In this document: positions 53,090-59,402 of the stretch, piece after piece | How the letters are laid out: each line of letters starts with the position of its first letter | Position numbering within the stretch: position 1 is the stretch's first letter | Source of the DNA: Leptobacterium_A meishanense | GTDB lineage: Bacteria; Bacteroidota; Bacteroidia; Flavobacteriales; Flavobacteriaceae | DNA: 64,000 nt | Direction: 5' to 3' | Assembly: GCF_037645805.1 (NCBI RefSeq) | Contig: NZ_JBBEXE010000004.1 | Coordinates: forward strand, 54,569 to 118,568 | Notes under the pieces: model-generated | What the model was told of the DNA's origin: nothing | Databases searched by the model: none | What the model saw: only the letters and a program-made list of their open reading frames with translations | Position numbers and translations under genes: made by a program

Positions 53090-54217
53090 TTACTTTTTAG
53101 GGATGATTTTCATAATCCCCTTTCCTTCTACAGCGATGTAGATATATCCGTCCGGTCCTTGCTTCACATTCCGTAACCTGCCAATGCCATCAAACAGTTT
53201 TTCTCGCCGGATTATTTGGTTATTTTCTATAACTAACCGTTCTAAGTATTGAAAAACCAATGAACCTACCAATAAATCACCCTTCCATTCCGGATATTTA
53301 TCAGAGGTGACAAAAGTCATACCGCTAGGGGCTATGGAAGGCACCCAATAATGGAAAGGTTGTTCCATTTCCGGCAAAGATGTATGCTTTGTAATGGAAG
53401 TACCATCATAATTGGTGCCATAAGTAATGAGCGGCCAACCATAATTTTTGCCTTTTTTCAGAATATTGATTTCATCACCTCCTTTGGGGCCATGCTCATG
53501 AATCCATATTTCTCCGGTTTCAGGGTGTTTTATCATGCCCTGAGGATTTCGGTGTCCGTAGCTGAAAACTGCTTTTTTAGCTGTTGGGTGGTCGGCAAAA
53601 GGGTTGTCCTTTGGAATTGTCCCATCATCGTGGATTCGGTATATTTTTCCACCATCACGGTTGATGTCTTGCGGGTTTACGTCCCGGTTTCCACGGTCAC
53701 CAATAGAGAAGTATAAAAACCCTTCGTTGTCAAATTCAAACCGAGAGCCAAAATGTTGCCCCCTTGTACTATTTGGAGCTGCCTTATAAAGTATTTCCTG
53801 GTCAACTAACCGGTTATTTTCTATACGGGCTCGTATCACAGCTGTATTCCCACCGTTTCCCTCTCTTTCTGAAGAAGCATACGAAAGGTATAGCCATCCA
53901 TTCTTTACATAGTTAGGATGTAATTTTATATCAAGAAGCCCTCCCTGTCCTCTTACATAAATTTCAGGGAGTCCTTCAATGGCTGTTTTGTTTCCATTTT
54001 TAAAATGAAAAAGTGCCCCTGTTTTTTCAGTAACCAATAAGCTGCCATCAGGGAGAAATTCCATACCCCATGGAAAATTGATCTTGCCTGTTATGTTTTC
54101 AAGAGTATAATTTTCTTTTTCAGGTTTCTTTATTGTATTATCTCTTTTTTGGGCACAAGAGGAAATGCTAAACAGAAGAAATAATAGAGTGATTTTATAT
54201 AGATAACACAGTTTCAT
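53090..54217 (-). CDS. PQQ-dependent sugar dehydrogenase-like lipoprotein
   Basis: 375 residues. Signal peptide with lipobox ISSC (Cys about 21), then a six-bladed propeller of the glucose/sorbosone dehydrogenase family: FPWGMEFLPDGSLLVTEKTG, GQGGLLDIKLHP, RGQHFGSRFEFDNEGFLYFSIGDRG, SYGHRNPQGM, HEHGPKGGDEINILKKGKNYGWP (short motifs HEHGPKGGDE and NYGWP) and SIAPSGMTF. It resembles E. coli YliI aldose sugar dehydrogenase, which uses PQQ and Ca2+. Periplasmic or outer-membrane location by lipidation. Confidence 0.88.
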   Translation of the reverse strand: MKLCYLYKITLLFLLFSISSCAQKRDNTIKKPEKENYTLENITGKINFPWGMEFLPDGSLLVTEKTGALFHFKNGNKTAIEGLPEIYVRGQGGLLDIKLHPNYVKNGWLYLSYASSEREGNGGNTAVIRARIENNRLVDQEILYKAAPNSTRGQHFGSRFEFDNEGFLYFSIGDRGNRDVNPQDINRDGGKIYRIHDDGTIPKDNPFADHPTAKKAVFSYGHRNPQGMIKHPETGEIWIHEHGPKGGDEINILKKGKNYGWPLITYGTNYDGTSITKHTSLPEMEQPFHYWVPSIAPSGMTFVTSDKYPEWKGDLLVGSLVFQYLERLVIENNQIIRREKLFDGIGRLRNVKQGPDGYIYIAVEGKGIMKIIPKK

Positions 54218-54257
54218 CTACTGAGGCATTTGATACACAATTTACAAATAAAATTAC

Positions 54258-54288
54258 TTTGTATGAATGTTAAATAAGGCTATATTTG
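54258..54288 (+). promoter_or_regulatory. tRNA-Pro(UGG) promoter
   Basis: TTTG (54258-54261), exactly 19 bp, TATATTTG (54281-54288): perfect match to the Bacteroidota -33/-7 consensus, 14 bp before the tRNA. Confidence 0.8.
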
Positions 54289-54302
54289 CAATCCATGTTT
54301 TT

Positions 54303-54377
54303 CGGGGTGTAGCGTAGCCCGGTTATCGCGCCTGCTTTGGGAGCAGGAGGCCGCAGGTTCGAATCCTGCCACCCCGA
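54303..54377 (+). tRNA. tRNA-Pro (anticodon TGG)
   Basis: Acceptor stem CGGGGTG/CACCCCG with discriminator A, T-loop GGTTCGAATCC, anticodon stem CCTGC/GCAGG with loop TTTGGGA, anticodon TGG at 54338-54340. CCA not encoded. Followed by a two-hairpin repeat shared with the second tRNA-Pro. Confidence 0.96.
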
Positions 54378-54394
54378 CAAATAAAGTATGGATG

Positions 54395-54465
54395 TTTTTC
54401 GTAGAAAGTTTACTTTCTGAAGAAAATAGGGAGGTTTATTGAAATTAAAGCAACGTTTTTAATTT
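54395..54465 (+). repeat. Two-hairpin repeat downstream of tRNA-Pro(UGG)
   Basis: Hairpin 1: outer TTTTTC (54395-54400)/AGAAAA (54421-54426), inner AGAAAG-TTTA-CTTTCT (54403-54418). Hairpin 2: AAATTAAA/TTTAATTT (54442-54465) around GCAACG. The same arrangement with compensating base changes occurs at 55713-55783. Function unknown; possibly part of the tRNA precursor 3' end. Confidence 0.7.
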
Positions 54466-54604
54466 GCAATGACTCTTATAGTATTATGTCGCTATGAAAT
54501 GTGATTTGTGATTGTGCGACTTCGAATTTTAACAAAATAATTATTATTTTAACGCAACCTTTTCATTTTTTCTGCATCTACATATATAAACTATTTTAAC
54601 AAAA

Positions 54605-55435
54605 ATGTTTATGCGTACAATTATGGAAAACTTATTTAAAAATTATTTCCTCTTTTTATGTATTTTATTTCTAGGATGCGAAAAAGATGATGATCCTACA
54701 GTCCCTACTGATTATCCAGACCCCAAAAAATTTGAAGTCTCTGAATATGTTGAATGGATAGCTTCTGCACCTGATGAAAAACAAGTTTCAAAGTTTTTTT
54801 ATGATGAAGGAGGCAATGTAATTTCATATGAGTTTTCATCTAATGATGATAACACAACTTTAAGGGTTGAATTTGAATACAATAATGGGTTATTAAATAA
54901 ATCGACCACCTATGGTATTTTTGAAAATGAAGAAATTAAGACAATAGAAACAACTTACTTTTATAGAGAAGGGAGTAATAAACCACATAGAGTTCATCGT
55001 TCAAAATTAAATATATTGACAAACACATATAGTGAAGGAGAGATACAATATGAATATGACAGGCAAGGTAGAGTAAAGCGAATACTTGATAGTGGATCGG
55101 TCACTGAATTTACTTATGGTCAAAATACATTGACTGAGAAATTAATTTCAGATAACACATTAATTTATGAATATAAACTTTCGGAATATTTAAACCCTTT
55201 TTCAGGCCTACCGCCATTTTTTGGTAATATTTATCTTTTTAACATGCATCGTACAGTTTATTTAACAAACGAATGGGAAGCAAGAGAACCTAATAAAGAA
55301 CCAGCTTCAATGGGTTCTTTTAATTTTGTTCTTGATAGTGAAAATAGACCAATTAGAATTGAACATTCTCTTGTTAATTCATCAACTCCTAATTTACCAC
55401 CATCATTATTCATAACTGAAATAAAGTATAGGTAA
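54605..55435 (+). CDS. Putative lipoprotein of unknown function
   Basis: 276 residues from ATG 54605 (other ATGs at +2 and +6 codons). Hydrophobic signal ending FLGC (Cys about 25), followed by EKDDD, a lipobox with acidic retention-type residues. The body shows repeating beta-hairpin phrases like those of YD/RHS-type sugar-binding repeats: DEGGNVISYEF, VEFEYNNGLLNKSTTY, IQYEYDRQGRVKRIL, VTEFTYGQNTLTEKL. Lipid-anchored beta-rich protein by inference; function unknown. It lies between two tRNA-Pro genes with duplicated 3' flanks. Confidence 0.7.
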   Translation: MFMRTIMENLFKNYFLFLCILFLGCEKDDDPTVPTDYPDPKKFEVSEYVEWIASAPDEKQVSKFFYDEGGNVISYEFSSNDDNTTLRVEFEYNNGLLNKSTTYGIFENEEIKTIETTYFYREGSNKPHRVHRSKLNILTNTYSEGEIQYEYDRQGRVKRILDSGSVTEFTYGQNTLTEKLISDNTLIYEYKLSEYLNPFSGLPPFFGNIYLFNMHRTVYLTNEWEAREPNKEPASMGSFNFVLDSENRPIRIEHSLVNSSTPNLPPSLFITEIKYR

Positions 55436-55621
55436 AGTATGAAGCGTATATATTAAACTAATAGTTTAAATATAAACTCAAGCCTCCATTTTCTCTATTG
55501 AGATGAAATTTTGTGATTTATATTGTTTAATAATTAGGGGCATATTATATTTGCCCTCTCTGCTATAGAAAGGGTATAGTATACACGAGGTACAGTTAAT
55601 AATTTGTTCTGACTATATTTC

Positions 55622-55695
55622 CGGGATGTGGCGCAGTCTGGTAGCGTACACGCATGGGGTGCGTGTGGTCGCTGGTTCGAATCCAGTCATCCCGA
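55622..55695 (+). tRNA. tRNA-Pro (anticodon GGG)
   Basis: Acceptor stem CGGGATG/CATCCCG with discriminator A, T-arm CTGGTTCGAATCCAG, anticodon stem CACGC/GCGTG with loop ATGGGGT giving anticodon GGG. CCA not encoded. No good -33/-7 promoter directly upstream (nearest is TATATTTC abutting the gene). Confidence 0.95.
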
Positions 55696-55712
55696 CAAGC
55701 TAAAGCGAGTGA

Positions 55713-55783
55713 GTTCTCGTAAAAAGTTTACTTTTTAAAGAGAACGATCTGTTTTAGATTAAATTAAAGCAACGCTTTAATTT
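55713..55783 (+). repeat. Two-hairpin repeat downstream of tRNA-Pro(GGG)
   Basis: Hairpin 1: outer GTTCTC (55713-55718)/GAGAAC (55740-55745), inner AAAAAG-TTTA-CTTTTT (55721-55736). Hairpin 2: AAATTAAAG-CAACG-CTTTAATTT (55761-55783). Second copy of the element at 54395-54465. Confidence 0.7.
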
Positions 55784-55812
55784 GCAACAACTCCTTATGG
55801 ATCACTGAAAGT

Positions 55813-55831
55813 AATCCAGTCATCCCGACAA
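55813..55831 (+). repeat. Duplicated 3' fragment of tRNA-Pro(GGG)
   Basis: AATCCAGTCATCCCGACAA repeats exactly the 19 bp at 55680-55698 (3' end of the tRNA plus 3 bp). The preceding tRNA body is absent, so this is a remnant of a lost tRNA copy or an attachment-like scar. Confidence 0.7.
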
Positions 55832-55833
55832 AT

Positions 55834-55867
55834 AAATAAAAGCTAGAGAATTCTCTAGCTTTTATTT
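55834..55867. terminator. Bidirectional intrinsic terminator
   Basis: Perfect palindrome, 17-bp arms, centre AGAGAATTCTCT with GCT/AGC and A/T-rich ends. It ends the tRNA transcript on one strand and the fad operon on the other. Confidence 0.85.
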
Positions 55868-55892
55868 TTATAAAGACATATTTCTATACTGT

Positions 55893-57695
55893 TTAGTAAC
55901 AATATTTATTCTCTGTCGTAAGCTTTTCTGCAATGGTATTTCTCAAAGCAACTACGTTTGGCATGTTGGCATATTTGGTAAACCGTTTGAGCCCCATCAG
56001 CATCATTCGCTGTTCGTCACCTTCAGTGAAGGAAGCAATGGCTTCTTTTCCTTTTGTATTGATTTTTTCTACAGCATGGAAGAGGTTTAGCTGCGCCATG
56101 GCAATTTGTTCTTTCTGTGTTTCTTCGCCAAAACGTTTTGCATTTTTCTCTGTACGGAGAATGGCAGATTCAGCCATATAGATTTCAATCAAAATATCGG
56201 CAGCGGCCATTAATAGTTGTTGGTGTTCTTCCAGTTGTGGACCATATTTCTGTACACCGGCTCCGGCTACCATCAAAAAGGCTTTTTTGAGTTTACTAAT
56301 GATTTCTTTTTCCTCTGCAAAAAGTTCAGAATAGTCAGGTGCATCAAAAGAAGGAATGCCCATAAGTTCATCTTTAACCGCCATGGCAGGGCCTAACAGG
56401 TCTACATGTCCCTTCATGGCTTTTTTAACAAGCATGCCAACAGCAAGCATCCGGTTGATTTCATTGGTGCCTTCATAAATTCTGGAGATGCGCGCATCCC
56501 GCCATGCCGATTCCATAGGCGTATCGGCAGAAAAGCCCATCCCTCCAAAAATTTGAATGCCTTCATCAGTACAGTCCTGACAATCTTCCGAGACGGCTAC
56601 TTTTAAAATGGAACATTCAATGGCATATTCTTCAACCCCTTTTAATTCAGCTTCTTGGTGCGAGTTTCCTTCTGCCTTTCGAATAGCTATTCGGTCTTCA
56701 ATGTCTTTAGCTGCCCGGTAACATGCCGATTCTCCTACATAGGTAGCAGTCGCCATTTCTGCTATTTTGGACTTGATAGCACCAAATTTTGCAATAGGGG
56801 TCTTAAATTGAATGCGTTCATTAGCATACTTGATTGCTTCGGTAGTAACCCGACGCTGAGCATCTAGGCAGGCTGCTGCTAGCTTAATACGACCCACATT
56901 TAGCGCATTCATGGCAATTTTGAAACCATTTCCTCGTTCAGAAAGCATATTTTCTACAGGGACTTTTGTGTCACTAAAAAATACCTGACGGGTAGAGGAG
57001 GAGTGAATTCCCAATTTATGCTCTTCTTCACCTAAGGTAATCCCATTAGAAGGGTCATTTTCAACAATAAATCCGGTAATGTTTTTATCATTTTCTATAC
57101 GTGCAAATACAATAAAGAGTTTACAAAATCCTGCATTGGAGATCCACATTTTTTGACCACTGATTTTATAATGAGTGCCATCTTCGGAAAGTACTGCTTT
57201 GGTTTTCCCTGAATTGGCATCCGATCCTGCTCCCGGTTCTGTTAAACAATAGGCACCAAACCATTCGCCTGTGGCCAATCGCGGGATGTATTTTTTCTTT
57301 TGCTCTTCGGTACCATAAAGAAGGATGGGCATGGTGCCTATCCCTGTATGTGCCCCAAAAGCCGTTGCTACAGAGCCTGTAGCCCCGGAAATATAATCGC
57401 AAACCAACATAGTGGTTACAAAACTCATTCCAAGCCCACCGTATTCTTCTGGTACGGAAATACCAAGAAGCCCCAGTTCACCGGCTTTCTTCATAATCTC
57501 TTCGGTAAGGGCATAATCTTTCTTTTCAAATCGCGCTTTTAAAGGCCATATTTCCCTATCAACAAACTCTTTTACCGAGTCGCGCATCATTTTCTGTTCT
57601 TCCGAAAAATCTTCTGGCGTGAATACATCTGCTGCTTTTGTTTCTTTGACCAGAAATTGTCCGCCTCTAGTTAAATCTTTTTCTATTGCTTCCAT
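55893..57695 (-). CDS. Acyl-CoA dehydrogenase
   Basis: 600 residues, the long form with about 190 extra C-terminal residues. The FAD-dependent core (about 25-410) has YGGLGMSFVTTMLV, YCLTEPGAGSDANSG, SGQKMWISNAG, VGRIKLAAACLDAQR and DCTDEGIQIFGGMGFS; the catalytic Glu is in RIYEGTNEINRMLA. The C-terminal helical domain (about 420-600) is found in VLCAD-like and FadE-type enzymes. It does the first oxidation of fatty acyl-CoA. It ends the beta-oxidation operon; the 84-bp spacer to the thiolase gene is a heptad-repeat sequence. Confidence 0.92.
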   Translation of the reverse strand: MEAIEKDLTRGGQFLVKETKAADVFTPEDFSEEQKMMRDSVKEFVDREIWPLKARFEKKDYALTEEIMKKAGELGLLGISVPEEYGGLGMSFVTTMLVCDYISGATGSVATAFGAHTGIGTMPILLYGTEEQKKKYIPRLATGEWFGAYCLTEPGAGSDANSGKTKAVLSEDGTHYKISGQKMWISNAGFCKLFIVFARIENDKNITGFIVENDPSNGITLGEEEHKLGIHSSSTRQVFFSDTKVPVENMLSERGNGFKIAMNALNVGRIKLAAACLDAQRRVTTEAIKYANERIQFKTPIAKFGAIKSKIAEMATATYVGESACYRAAKDIEDRIAIRKAEGNSHQEAELKGVEEYAIECSILKVAVSEDCQDCTDEGIQIFGGMGFSADTPMESAWRDARISRIYEGTNEINRMLAVGMLVKKAMKGHVDLLGPAMAVKDELMGIPSFDAPDYSELFAEEKEIISKLKKAFLMVAGAGVQKYGPQLEEHQQLLMAAADILIEIYMAESAILRTEKNAKRFGEETQKEQIAMAQLNLFHAVEKINTKGKEAIASFTEGDEQRMMLMGLKRFTKYANMPNVVALRNTIAEKLTTENKYCY

Positions 57696-57717
57696 TTTTT
57701 TAGATTTTAGTAGTTAG

Positions 57718-57776
57718 TATTGAGTATACAGACTCTAATATTAAAGTTCTCAATACTCAATTCTCATATCTCAATT
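57718..57776. repeat. Heptad-repeat spacer, gene-free version
   Basis: TATTGAGTA (57718-57726) faces four 7-bp units CTCAATA, CTCAATT, CTCATAT, CTCAATT (57749-57776). The same TATTGAGTA ... TACTCAAT arrangement brackets the four-helix-bundle gene at 58997-59388. Confidence 0.65.
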
Positions 57777-57779
57777 CTG

Positions 57780-58970
57780 TTAATTCAAAAACTCATAAAT
57801 TCCTGCTGCTCCTTGTCCAGTCCCTACACACATGGTCACCATTCCATATTTTCCTTTCATGTTCCGTTTTCGCATTTCGTCAAATAATTGAACAGATAGC
57901 TTTGCTCCGGTACAACCCAATGGATGCCCAAGTGCAATAGCCCCTCCGTTAACATTAACAATATCTTGGTTTAAGCCAAGTTCTCTTATAACAGCTAGTG
58001 ATTGAGAAGCAAAGGCTTCGTTCAGTTCTATAAGTTCTACATCGTTTTGTCTTAATCCTGCTTGTCTTAATGCTTTTGGAACGGCTTTTACAGGCCCAAT
58101 CCCCATAATTCGAGGCTCCACACCTGCAGCAGCATAATTTACCAAGCGGGCTATCGGTTCTAGGTTCAATTCTTTGACCATTTCCTCGCTCATTACTAAT
58201 ACAAAAGCAGCACCGTCACTCATTTGGGATGAGTTTCCTGCGGTAACGCTCCCACCGGCTGCAAATACTGGCCGGAGTTTGTTCAATGCGTCTATACTTG
58301 TACCCTCTCTGGGTCCTTCATCTTTGGTTACTGTGTATGATTTTGTGGCTTTTTTACCGTTTTCGTCAATATAGGTCTGTTCAACGGTTATGGGAACAAT
58401 TTGCTCTTGAAAGCGGTTTTCAGCTTGTGCTTTTAAAGCTTTCATATGTGAATTGTACGCAAATTCATCCTGGTCTTCCCGAGAGACTTTGAACTGATTG
58501 GCGACAGCTTCTGCAGTATTTCCCATACCCCAGTAATAATCTTCATGGCCAGACTTGGCCAGTTCATAATTTAATTCTGTTTTGTATCCTGTCATGGGTA
58601 CTGCACTCATACTTTCGGCACCACCTGCAATGATACAATCGGCCATTCCTGCCTGGATTTTTGCAGATGCCATGGCAATGGTCTCTATCCCAGATGAACA
58701 AAACCGGTTTACGGTTACTCCCGGAACATCAACGATATCTAATCCCATTAGAGAAATCAACCGGGCCATATTTAACCCTTGAGAACCTTCCGGCATTGCA
58801 TTTCCTACAATAACATCGTCAATACGGGTTTTATCCAATTGTGGTAATTCTTTCATCATGTATTGGATGGTTTCAGCGGCCAATTCGTCTGTCCTTTTAA
58901 ATCGGAATAACCCTCTTGGTGCTTTTCCAACGGCAGTTCGGTATGCTTTTACGATATATGCTGTTTTCAT
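57780..58970 (-). CDS. fadA: Acetyl-CoA acyltransferase (3-ketoacyl-CoA thiolase)
   Basis: 396 residues. Thiolase catalytic residues: Cys in VNRFCSSGIETIAMA (about 93), His in GGAIALGHPLGCTGAK (about 350), and C-terminal Cys in MVTMCVGTGQGAAG (about 382). It releases acetyl-CoA in the last step of beta-oxidation. In the operon marR-fadB-4HB-fadA-fadE; cotranscription across the repeat-filled spacers is inferred. Confidence 0.93.
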   Translation of the reverse strand: MKTAYIVKAYRTAVGKAPRGLFRFKRTDELAAETIQYMMKELPQLDKTRIDDVIVGNAMPEGSQGLNMARLISLMGLDIVDVPGVTVNRFCSSGIETIAMASAKIQAGMADCIIAGGAESMSAVPMTGYKTELNYELAKSGHEDYYWGMGNTAEAVANQFKVSREDQDEFAYNSHMKALKAQAENRFQEQIVPITVEQTYIDENGKKATKSYTVTKDEGPREGTSIDALNKLRPVFAAGGSVTAGNSSQMSDGAAFVLVMSEEMVKELNLEPIARLVNYAAAGVEPRIMGIGPVKAVPKALRQAGLRQNDVELIELNEAFASQSLAVIRELGLNQDIVNVNGGAIALGHPLGCTGAKLSVQLFDEMRKRNMKGKYGMVTMCVGTGQGAAGIYEFLN

Positions 58971-58996
58971 TTTTTATGATAGATTTTAGCTATTAG

Positions 58997-59388
58997 TATT
59001 GAGTATTAAGTTTTTTCCTTTAAACTTTTTTGTAATGAATAATTCATTTTTTGAACTTCAGTTAATAGGTTTAATGAAGATCGAATGTCACTTTCCGATA
59101 TAAGCTTTAGTTCTGTTATTAGAATTAATTGTGTTTGAAGTTCATATGCGGAACCATTTGCAATTCCTAGAAAATAATTAAATTCTTTCTCAGAGTTTCT
59201 TCCTGCTCCTTCTGCAATGTTAGAAGGTATGGATACCGCGCTCCTTTTTATTTGAGATGTTAGACCATATTTTTCATCTGAAGGTAGCATAACAACAAGG
59301 TTGTAGACTTGTTTTGCAAGCTCTATGGATTTTTGCCAGATTTTTAAATCTTCAAGTTTGTGCATAGCTTCTTTCTGATTACTCAATA
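58997..59388. repeat. Inverted TATTGAGTA/TACTCAATA pair enclosing the four-helix-bundle gene
   Basis: TATTGAGTA at 58997-59005 abuts the gene's stop; TACTCAATA at 59380-59388 lies 14 bp before its start. Outside the right copy the heptad pattern TACTCAA, TATTAAT, TTCTCAA, ATCTAAT continues (59380-59407). Left flank GATTTTAGCTATTAG also matches the flank of the gene-free spacer at 57718. Confidence 0.6.
59006..59365 (-). CDS. Four helix bundle protein (S23/IVP family)
   Basis: 119 residues from ATG 59365 (MHKLEDLKIWQKS); an in-frame TTG 21 bp earlier is less likely. KLEDLKIWQKSIELAKQVY, LTSQIKRSAVSIPSNIAEGAGR and EFNYFLGIANGSAYELQTQL are the signatures of the four-helix-bundle family first found in 23S rRNA intervening sequences, related to the Avd accessory proteins of diversity-generating retroelements. 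Here it lies inside a beta-oxidation operon, which is unrelated to that role, and it is bracketed by an inverted repeat. No reverse transcriptase is present. Function unknown. Confidence 0.85.
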   Translation of the reverse strand: MHKLEDLKIWQKSIELAKQVYNLVVMLPSDEKYGLTSQIKRSAVSIPSNIAEGAGRNSEKEFNYFLGIANGSAYELQTQLILITELKLISESDIRSSLNLLTEVQKMNYSLQKSLKEKT

Positions 59389-59402
59389 TTAATTTCTCAA
59401 AT

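Noticed and set aside
55614..55621. TATATTTC as the promoter of tRNA-Pro(GGG)
   Set aside because: It abuts the tRNA 5' end, too close for a start upstream of the mature tRNA.
54303..55867. Genomic island bounded by tRNA-Pro and its duplicated 3' end
   Set aside because: No integrase and only about 115 bp between the repeats; the lipoprotein gene lies outside them.
59006..59365. Diversity-generating retroelement (four-helix-bundle protein as Avd)
   Set aside because: No reverse transcriptase, template repeat or variable repeat was seen nearby.
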